Shown: piece after piece, positions 55,101 to 64,000 of the stretch
Layout: every line of letters begins with the position of its first letter
How positions within the stretch are numbered: the stretch's first letter is position 1
Assembly: GCA_029204045.2 (NCBI GenBank)
Contig: CM055066.1
Location: 22,114,120-22,178,119, forward strand
DNA: 64,000 bases
Reading direction: 5' to 3'
From: Tillandsia leiboldiana
Lineage: Eukaryota; Streptophyta; Magnoliopsida; Poales; Bromeliaceae
Notes under the pieces: generated by a model
The model's input: the letters and a program-made list of their open reading frames with translations, nothing else
Told to the model about the DNA's origin: nothing
Database searches by the model: none
Program-made: the position numbers and the translations under genes

Positions 55101-56798
55101 GTAGAGTGAGCATGAAGCTCAGGAGGTTGAAAGGGGTCAAATTCTCACTTTTTGGATGATCAAAAACTAGCCTGAATCAATTTGGGCTCTCTCGGGCATT
55201 TCCCCGAACACCCGGTGTGCAACAAAGCTTAATACACAAGCTAGAAGGCAACAATGGTGGATCTCTATACAAAGGCTCTGGGTCTCATGCACAAGCACCT
55301 TTAGGTGCTACCTGACTCCACGAAGCTAACTAGGCAGGTGGCCGGCGGCAACAAGCGGCGGCGGCGGCGGCGGAGCAACCTCGGGCGAACCCGAGATAAC
55401 CAAAAGCTAGGGTTTCGAACTGCGAATCGCACACTACTCCAAATGCCATGAAACTTCATGGAAGTGTTCGCTAGTCCGTACATAAGATGCCCATCATTTT
55501 GGTTCGGAGCCTGAGCCAACGACTGTGGCGTACGGCTTGGGCGGAGCAATCTAGTGTTCCGACGGGTGCATTTTGCTTCCGCCGGCAACCCGGTGCTTAA
55601 CCAAGGCCGCGGCTCCATCAGGAGCATCCCAAGAACATGGAAAACCGACTGCTGATGATTGAAGGCAAGCAAAACTGAGAAAGAGGAAGACTCACCTTAG
55701 TCGGAACCGAGGAAGAAGGAGATGGTGGCAGCGACGACGCGCGGCCACGGCGTTGCACCAGCCCACCTCGGCTTGCCCTCTGGATGAAGAACACCGCCAC
55801 AGAGAGGTCCAGGCACAGTTTATGAGGTTTTGGTGCTCTCCTTCTCCAACAATCTCGGAATCAAGAATGCTCCAATAATATCCTTGCTTTTCCGGCGACC
55901 AGGGGTGGTGGCCGGCGGCGCAGTTGCTCGGGATGGGTAGCAGAGGGAGAGGAGTCGTGGGTGGCTGCGGTTACACAGGAGGCTACGGCTAGGTTCACTC
56001 AATGCAAACCCTAAAATACTAATACACCTATTGCACAAAATGCCAACTTGCCCTTCAACTCTTTGTATTTTCCCTTAGGTCCTTTGCTGTAGAACAAACT
56101 CACAAAGAAGCTCCCCTTGTACAAGTTTTGAGCAGTTCGACACATAAAATATAGCAGTTTTATGCAAAATACTGTGATTTTTCTCAAATTTCATGCTTTT
56201 CGAGACAACCGGGTAGTCAAACTGAAAAACGGACACCACCACGACGTGTGGCTCGACGAAACCTATCAGGTAGCGATTTTGGTTCGCTAAAATTTAACTC
56301 CATAATTTTTAAAATCCATATTATACTGTAAATTATATAGTTCGGCACGTTTTACGATGCTTTAGGCTCATCAAATGCAAATTTCGTCAGCGCCACTGCG
56401 CTTAGAATGACGAAGTGGTTAAAATCGACTACCTGGACCGTCATATTCGGACTCCAGACGGTGACTCGGTCAACGTTCACTCAGCGGGGAATTAAAACAG
56501 GAGGTTACTATTCACGACTTAAGTCGTGGGCCCCACTAGCTTCCTCACTGATTTCAGAACAATCCGACCGTCGGATCGAAAATCGGTTTATATCATTTTT
56601 AATCGATTCGACGAGATAGTCGTACTGGCGATTTCAGATTTTCGAGATCAGACTCGGATCTGAAAAGCAGACATTGTGCTCCGATAACTGTGCAATTTGC
56701 ACCCCAGTATACAACCACATAGGTTTACCTTTGCATTTTCTCATTCATATTCACATCTGAATTCTTCAATTTAAATTTTGAAATTCTAGATTACTACA
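52142..56798 (-). repeat. LARD E LTR 2, with Cassandra insertion
   Basis: Full LTR starting TGTCACACCCCGAG. It is interrupted at 52241-52817 by a Cassandra element. Relative to LTRs 1 and 3 about 165 bp are deleted near 55325, with AGCT at the joint. Confidence 0.85.
52241..52817 (-). mobile_element. Complete Cassandra TRIM element
   Basis: LTRs 52241-52417 and 52641-52817 (177 bp each, about three differences), internal 223 bp, target duplication CATGC at 52236-52240 and 52818-52822. The 5S-rRNA-like segment (CTAGGATGGGTGA, CTGGGAAG, minus strand) is present in both LTRs. The minus-strand primer site is TTGGTATCAGAGC. The empty site is seen in LARD LTRs 1 and 3. Confidence 0.93.
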
Positions 56799-58107
56799 TT
56801 ACCCCCTCCTTATTAGAAGTTTCGTCCTCGAAACTTAACTACAGTAGGACATCAAACAGTCCACTAACCAGGGTGCAAGCTAACACAAACACAGCAAACA
56901 ATCAGTTGCTGGACCATCTGCACGGTCTAACTCAACCACAGTGACAATCAGTCACAAAGCACATAATAAACTGGAAAGCTCACTGAAATAACAGCACTGT
57001 CTAGAACAACTCAGGACTACTAGTTTCAACAGTTTTCCCGTAAAGGCCGACGTCGCTTATATAGACGTCCATTAATCACAGTGACAACTAGTCAACTACG
57101 CACATGTACGGTAGAGATCTATCTAAAATCCAATCATGGGCTACGATATCACCTGTAGGGTAATCACCCTGTGCTCAGGAGGCAACTGCAAGGCTAACTT
57201 ATAGGAGGGTACACATACAAACACAATCACAATACTCCCCTTTTTGCGGAGTAGAGTATTTCATCCACTTTTTTGACAGTACGTGGTCTACAGCCAACGT
57301 GCTTATCAAAAGAATAGAAAAATACCCACAATCTATCGCCAACAACTAGTTGGAGACATAACTTACAGCGAACCAACAGAAGGTACCAACGTACCTTACA
57401 ACACCAGTCTCTAATCGATACAGAAAACCAATATTAAACACCACTAATATATCGTGGTCACGAGTGCCACTTTGGCAACTCACTGGAAATCGAGAATGAT
57501 AACTCAATGCTCACTAGCACTACAAATTCCACACCAGTTGCTAACACCGTTCTAGCAATACTAGTCGCAACTTAAAACATCGACAGGGGTGATCGCAACC
57601 CCTCTAGCAGATCGCAGGCAATAAGTGAATTAAACACGAGCTGAGTTCATTACGGACTACCATCGGATCCTCAAACTGTCAACCAACTCGGTACAACAGA
57701 CTCTCAAGTCTTAGTGCACCACCTCTACAGCCTTACCAAGGCTTAACCACAATGGCTACTATTGCTGTAAACATATAGAAGAATCTGTAACGATCCACGA
57801 AATTCAATGCAAGAGGTGGGACTTGAATACAACACCAACCCAATCAGGGTAACCATCTGGCTCATAGGCCACTGAAACCGATCAATACTACAGTGGCGCC
57901 AACGCGCTCACTAACACCACCACCTCTGCCGGAATACTCGTGAATCACAGACTATGTCACACTGATCAGGGATAGGACACGACTCGGCCGAACATACCGT
58001 ACTCGAGCTCCTAACCCCGAACCCTCGCGTCAGACTCAAGTCATCCTATGGCTCAATCCTAACCAGTTCCTAGGTATCTTATACCTACTCTCTGATACCA
58101 TCTAATC
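56799..58107 (-). other. LARD E internal domain 2
   Basis: 1309 bp, closely similar to internal 1. The palindrome at 57281-57300 has two substitutions; the inverted repeat at 56819-56834 is intact. No ORF. Confidence 0.8.
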
Positions 58108-60016
58108 TGTCACACCCCGAGTTTCAAAACAGCGGTAGAATTTTTTTTTTTTTTTTTTTTTAAATCAGAGTTCAAACTTTAAATTCAGGACGTGAACAGA
58201 CCGCCACATGCATAGGAAATCTACTGTCCACACGGACAGAGTCCCCCCTATACATGCTCGGCTAGGCAAGTGCAGTGATACAATTAGAGAGTAATAATCA
58301 ACAGCTAAATCAAAAGGATAAAGCTCTACAACTAATACATCCACAACTACTCATGACATAATCCACAAATACACCAACTCAAAAATATAGAGACAACTAC
58401 GATCATGATACTATAACTGAAAATACTAGTACTGGGCCACTATGGCAAATAGCAGGGGACAACTCTAGCGCAACAACTCACTGGATCGTCCCAATCTCCC
58501 AGCACCCGACTGACCTGAAAAACAGTCACCCAGGGGGTGTGAGATTCACTCTACATGTATTCCAGTGGGCACGACGGGCTGAGAAATAGCAAGTCGTACC
58601 TACCGGATACAATAATAAGCGGATAGCAAAAGCAGGATATACTAAAAGCTGAAAGGTAAGATGCAGATATAAAATCTCAGCATGCTGAAGTGAAAACAGG
58701 ATTCTCATATAATAAGTTAATCATGCTATAACTGATAATCTGACAGGCAGGAAATGATCATGCAATAAACAAATCTGTAAGCTGGAAATGCTGAAACACA
58801 ATAAGTACCCAATCAATGCCACTATTGGTCACTGGGACCTCAGGCTAAATACCACCTATACACCAATCTGCTCTCATAACCCTCTAGGCTCACGGGTCGC
58901 CACTGCTGACCACTTTATCGGTAAAGTACACCACTGCGGGGGATGAGCCCTCCAGTGTACGTGAAAGAACAGCTGGCTCTGCGGCGATCATAATGCTGAT
59001 GCTCAAGCTCGTGGTCTAAAGACCACCCAAACGGCAATAAGCCGAGAAATCCCTATCGGGATGCTGAAGGCTGTAACAATCACAGACGCTATACAAAAGA
59101 ATCTGAACAATAGGAGCTGAATATCTGAGCTGTAACTGAACTAAATAGCAGAGAGTACCCCTATTCGATCATGCAATATAGCACAGGAAATACTAGCATA
59201 GCAAAGCTGATGACAAACAAGCAAGATAAATATATCAAGATGTATCTATATACATACTAAATGCTGAATATGGAATCAAGGCAAGAACTGAACTGCAAGA
59301 CCGATGCTACATAGCTGTACATAAAGAATGCTGGAATCAAACAATTAGAAAGGCTCAAGCATAGGTTCAGGGCTACACAAAAAAGAGGGGTTCGACCTAC
59401 CACGGCACCCCATAGGGCCAACCTGATAAAGCCCGGACCGAAGATAAACCCACCTCAATGTAGATGATCACGGTGGCTGCTGGATGGCTCGCAAGCTGGC
59501 GGCTGACTGCTGGGACCTGAATCATATGCATAGGTCAGAAAATAGACTCTCACACATACCCAACCCACTGACACACTGTCTGCAGACAAGCTAAACGGGG
59601 AACTTCGCTGAAGTCCCAGAATTTTCCGAAATTTTTGGAAATTCGCCGATAGATCCACTATGACCCAATCTGTGCTGACCAATGACCAAAACTTGTGAAA
59701 CTTCACGTGCTGCCCAAGAATGTCTAACTTAAGACATTTAGGCCCTAACACCAGACCCTGGGTAATCCTGTGCACCGGCAGTATCATAACCACTGAAACT
59801 CTTCCGGGAAGCCCATTTTGGCTCCGAAAGTTGCAAACGAGAAACTAAAATCACCGAGCTCTTTAGAATAGCACCGGGAACAGCCACGGATACCTGGCAT
59901 CACAAATTGATCACTGCAAATTCTTGAATTGCGTGATTAACGCCGAATCGCCGTTAAACCGACGATTTTGTCGATTTACGGTTCGGAATCCAATTCCCGC
60001 TCAAAGAAAAGCATCG

Positions 60017-61374
60017 TGTTGGGTTATATGTAATAAGGATCTAAATAGGGGAAAAAACACCTAGAGGGGGGTGAATAGGTGTAAACGTATAAACACTCAA
60101 AAAATCGTTGCGATAAAAACCCAATGCGGAAATAAAAATAACTCGCAAGATTTTTACGTGGAAAACTCCATCACCGGAGTAAAAAACCACGGGACCGATA
60201 ACACGGCAGAAATCCACTAGAATTAAAACACGTACAAGGTGATTTACCGTACACACTTACGACTCAACCTTTTCCATACGCTCCTAGAGGATCTTCTCCG
60301 CTCGCTCCGCGACGCTTCTCGAATCCACGATCTGCGCCCAACGCCGAATCCACGGCGTCCAACGTCGAATCCACGACGTCCGACCGAGTCCACGGTCTTC
60401 ACCCAATAGCACCCTTCGAATCCACGAAGTGCCTCGCTCCGAATCCACGAGAGCGGTTGAACCTTGAATCCACAAGGACACGCGAATCCACGCGCCGATT
60501 TTTGGGGTAAATCGTTGTTTTTGGTGGTGATGATCCGCCGAATACTTAGATCAAAGATAGATCGGAAATACCATCTAAGTATTCATTAGTTTGATTCAAC
60601 TCAAGATGTGAGTATGAAAACCTAGAATCAAACTAATCAATATAGATGAAGAAACATAGAGTATTCTCTAATGATTTCCTTTCTTCTCTATATGTGGATC
60701 TAGAGCCGTATAAAATAAGATATGAATATGACGGCTATTTTCCTTCTTTTTGGATTCCGGGATTAACCCTAGAAAAAGAGTCATAGGGTCTATTTATAGG
60801 TTAGAAACCCTAGGAAGGAGATAAGAATCAAAAACCTACCATTTCTGGAAATTTTACGGACGGCGATCCGGATCGGATTAGCTGTGATCCGGATCGTCGT
60901 AACGAGTCAGGTAGTTCCAGAAAAACGAAGGTTCGGGATCCGGATCGAAGTGCTTGATCCGGATCGTTCATACAGTTCACCAAACATCAACGTTCGGGAT
61001 CCGGATTGCGAAGCCTGATCCGGATCGTTCAAGGAAGATGGTAAACTCAGTGTTCGGGATCCGGATCAAGAGAGGCTACGATCCGGATTGAACTGGTGTA
61101 TGAACGAACCACCTTCGGGATCCGGATCGAACAACCTGATCCGGATCCTGAACATGTCCCAAGTCTAGTTTTTGATTTTTATGCAATGAAAGATTCTTCC
61201 AAGTGTTTCTACACTACAAGAAGTATTCGGATCACACAAAATCTTTAGTTAAACATACCTGATCCTTTTGAATTCTTCTTTCTTGAGATTGAGTTAAATG
61301 ATCCAACTTTCTTCACCTTCAATCTTCAAGACTTGAAACTTTCACGAAACTACGCCAACTCAAATTCCGTAACA
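60017..61374 (-). mobile_element. Solo LTR of the Sirevirus-like copia family
   Basis: TGTTGGGTTATATG...TCCGTAACA with CATCG on both sides (60012-60016 and 61375-61379). It matches 8084-9422 nearly throughout and carries about 20 extra bases near 60742. The hairpin array (60319-60494) and the GATCCGGATC array (about 60865-61147) are kept. Confidence 0.95.
60319..60494 (-). repeat. AATCCA hairpin array, solo LTR copy
   Basis: Same eight hairpins as at 8385-8561. The second stem is fully paired here (ACGCCG/CGGCGT at 60341-60358) where the element copy has one mismatch. The fifth is extended (CTTCG/CGAAG). The fourth loop has one substitution. Confidence 0.75.
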
Positions 61375-63700
61375 CATCGGACCTCCAACAAAAGTTTTAT
61401 AGATCATGAGTACACGGCACAAAACAGCTAGTATGGTTACAATTGCATTTAGGCCCCCAGGATTTTACCAAATTGCATAAAATAATGCAATTTCTTGCCT
61501 TTTTCACTTGCATTTAATTCCGGAATACTTTTAAACTGAACCGAGGCCACCAGTAGGTGGGCCTCGACGCACTGAATGCCGTGCTAACCATTTGGGAGCA
61601 ATGCAGAGCCCGAGGAAAACTTCGGGCCAATAATTTCTACATTTAAAGGCTCAAATTTCTAAATTTTACACATACACTCGACCAAATGCATTTTAAATGC
61701 AAGCATCGTGATCAGGGACTCCCAAATGTTCAGAGGCTCACCAACTAGGTGCCGCAGGAAAACCGGAGACATCGCCGGAACAAAACGGCTTGAAACCCAA
61801 GCTTTTAGAGCTCGATTTGCAAGATCTCTCCATCTACCCAGTCAATTGCTGAAGTAGAGTGAGCATCAAGCTCAGGAGGTTGAAAGGAGTCGAATTCTCA
61901 CTCTCTGGATGATAAAAAACTAGCCTGAATCAATTTGGGCTCTCTCGGGCATTTCCCCGAACACCCGGTGTGCAACAAAGCTTAATACACAAGCTAGAAG
62001 GCAACAATGGTGGATCTCTATACAAAGGCTCTGGGTCTCATGCACAAGCACCTGTAGGTGCTACCTAACTCCACGAAGCTCACTGGACGCATGGCCGGCG
62101 GTGGGGAGCATCAACCGGCCGACTACCATGCACGCCACCATTCAAGCTCCGTTAATGGCAAACTTGCACCCGGTCAGTATGGATTGCATGCAAAGGTACC
62201 AATGGCTCTGTCCCGACTTGGTGGAGCTAACTGGGCAGGTGGCCGGCGGCAACAAACGGCGGCGGCGACGGAGCAACCTCGGGCGAACCCGAGATAACCC
62301 AAAGCTAGGGTTTCGAACTGTGAATCGCACACTACTCCAAATGCCATGAAACTTCAGGGAAGTGTTTCCTCATCCCTACATAAGATGCCCATCATTTTGG
62401 TTCGGAGCCTGAGCCAACGACTGTGGCGTACGGCTTGGGCGGAGCAATCTAGGGTTCCGGCGGGTGCATTTTGCTTCCGCCGGTAACCCGGTGCTTAACC
62501 GAGGCCGCGGCTCCATCAGGAGCATCCCAAGAACATGGAAAACCGACTGCTGATGATTGAAGGCAAGCAAAACCGAGAAAGAGGAAGACTCACCTTAGTC
62601 GGAACCGAGGAAGAAGGAGATGGTGGCAGCGACGACGCGCGGCCACGGCGGCGCACCAGCCCACCTCGGCTTGCCTTCTGGATGAAGAACACTACCACAG
62701 AGAGGTCCAGGCACAGTTTATAAGGTTTTGGTGCACTCCTTCTCCAACAATCTCGGAATCAAGAATGCTCCAATAATATCCTTGCTTTTCCGGCGACCAG
62801 GGGTGGTGGCCGGTGGCGCAGTAGCTCGGGATGGGTAGCAGAGGGAGAGGAGGAGTCGTGGGTGGCTGCGGTTACACAGGAGGCTGCGGCAAGGGTTCAC
62901 TCAATGCAAACCCTAAAATACTAATACACCTATTGCACAAAATGCCAACTAGCCCTTCAACTCTTTGTATTTTCACTTAGGTCCTTTGCTGTAGAACAAA
63001 CTCACAAAGAAGCCCCCCCTGTACACGTTTGGAGCAATTCGACACATAAAATATAGCACTTTTATGCAAAATACTGTGATTTTTCTCAAATTTCACGCAT
63101 TTCGAGACAACCGGTTTGTCAAACTGAAAAACTGACACCACCACGACGTCCGGCTCGACGAAACCTATCCGGTAGCAATTTTGGTTCACTAAAATTTAGC
63201 TCCATAATTTTTAAAATCATTCTTATACTGTAAATTATACAGTTCGACACGTTTTACGATGCTTTATGCTCGTCAAATGCAAATTTCGTCAGCGCCACTG
63301 CGCTTAGAATGAAGAAGCGGTTAAAATCGACTACCTGGACCGTCATATTCGGACTCCAGACGGTGACTCGGTCAACGTTCACTCAGCGGGGAATTAAAAC
63401 AGGAGGTTACTATTCACGACTTAAGTCGTGGGCCCCACTAGCTTCCTCACTGATTTCAGAACAATCCGACCGTCCGATCGAAAATTGGTTTATATCATTT
63501 TTAATCGATTTGACAAGACAGTCGCACTGGCGATTTCAGATTTTCGAGATTAGACTCGGATCTGAAAGGTAGACATAGTGCTCCGATAACTGTGCAATTT
63601 GCACCCCAGTATACAACCACATAGGTTTACCTTTGCATTTTCTCATTCATATTCACATCTGAATTCTTCAATTTAAATTTTGAATTTCTAGATTACTACA

Positions 63701-64000
63701 TTACCCCCTCCTTATTAGAAGTTTCGTCCTCGAAACTTAACTACAGAAGGATATCAAACAGTCCACTAACCGGGGTGCAAGTCTAACACAAACACAGCAA
63801 CAATCAGTTGCTGGACATCTGCACTGTCTAACTCAACCACAGTGACAATCAGTCACAAAGCACATAATAAACTGGAAAGCTCACTAAAATAACAGCACTG
63901 TCTAGAACAACTCACGACTACTAGTTTCAACAGTTTACCTGTAAAGGTCGACGTCGCTTATATAGACGTCCATTAATCACAGTGACTACTAGTCAACTAC
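63701..64000 (-). other. LARD E internal domain 3 (partial)
   Basis: Polypurine tract, inverted repeat at 63721-63736 and sequence like internals 1 and 2; continues beyond the window. Confidence 0.75.

Larger units (their letters stand above)
58108..63700 (-). repeat. LARD E LTR 3, with copia solo LTR insertion
   Basis: Same LTR as the previous two, interrupted at 60017-61374. A run of about 22 T follows the terminal motif at about 58140-58162. Confidence 0.85.
46669..64000 (-). mobile_element. Tandem LARD array E (three LTRs and three internal domains, runs off the window)
   Basis: LTRs 46669-50833, 52142-56798 and 58108-63700 (about 4.1-4.2 kb each without insertions) alternate with internals 50834-52141, 56799-58107 and 63701 onward (1308-1309 bp). 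Each LTR/internal junction has a polypurine tract or a TGGTATCAGAGA-type primer site on the minus strand. No gag or pol frame exists, so this is a large retrotransposon derivative. LTR-sharing tandem structure implies unequal recombination between copies. The inverted repeat near the polypurine tract and the leader palindrome tie it to the gypsy elements of this window. Confidence 0.85.

Overview
The window is plant nuclear DNA dominated by LTR retrotransposons. I see one intact host gene, a RING-H2 (ATL-type) E3 ubiquitin ligase at 45191-45748 on the minus strand. Its GC-rich coding sequence suggests a commelinid monocot; genus and species cannot be read from the sequence. All retroelement replication signals are of plant type: tRNA-iMet primer sites, 5-bp target-site duplications (TSDs), chromodomain Ty3/gypsy and Sirevirus-type Ty1/copia.

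Bases 1-36793 are a nest of insertions, each boundary supported by a perfect 5-bp TSD. An old LTR remnant (1-227 plus 36213-36793) holds solo LTR B (233-36207, TSD ATGTT). This is split by gypsy element 1 (905-32938, minus, TSD TCTAC). Its leader is split by a Sirevirus-like copia element (8084-29773, minus, TSD GTCTG). That is split between pol and an env-like gene by gypsy element 2 (13262-23793, plus, TSD CCTAT). Its 3' LTR holds a further solo LTR (19581-20360, TSD GTTAT). Gypsy 1 has decayed gag-pol genes. The copia element keeps a full-length pol and an env-like ORF, with one nonsense codon and one frame change in gag/pol. Gypsy 2 has nearly identical long LTRs but no gag or pol, so it would depend on a partner.

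Bases 36794-46668 hold an unidentified coding-like remnant, a tandem Cassandra (5S-rRNA-bearing TRIM) array, a truncated gypsy LTR, an unclassified stretch, a 1.4-kb Helitron carrying a broken pectin-methylesterase/invertase-inhibitor gene, AT-rich spacer and the ATL gene. From 46669 to the end is a tandem array of a non-coding large retrotransposon derivative (LTR-internal-LTR-internal-LTR-internal). Its second LTR carries a complete Cassandra element and its third a solo LTR of the copia family.

The most unusual signals are non-coding. (1) The promoters of three related gypsy LTR families carry 11 CCAAT-N9-CCACG modules with constant internal spacing, the form of the ER-stress response element. 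(2) The copia LTR carries eight hairpins with an invariant hexaloop and different, mostly compensated stems. (3) The copia env-like gene is preceded by a copy of the LTR promoter architecture (GATCCGGATC palindromes, AAACCCTA, TATA box) and a possible intron. (4) A palindromic leader stem-loop with a covarying stem, and an inverted repeat at fixed distance from the 3' LTR, are shared by three gypsy families including the non-coding ones.
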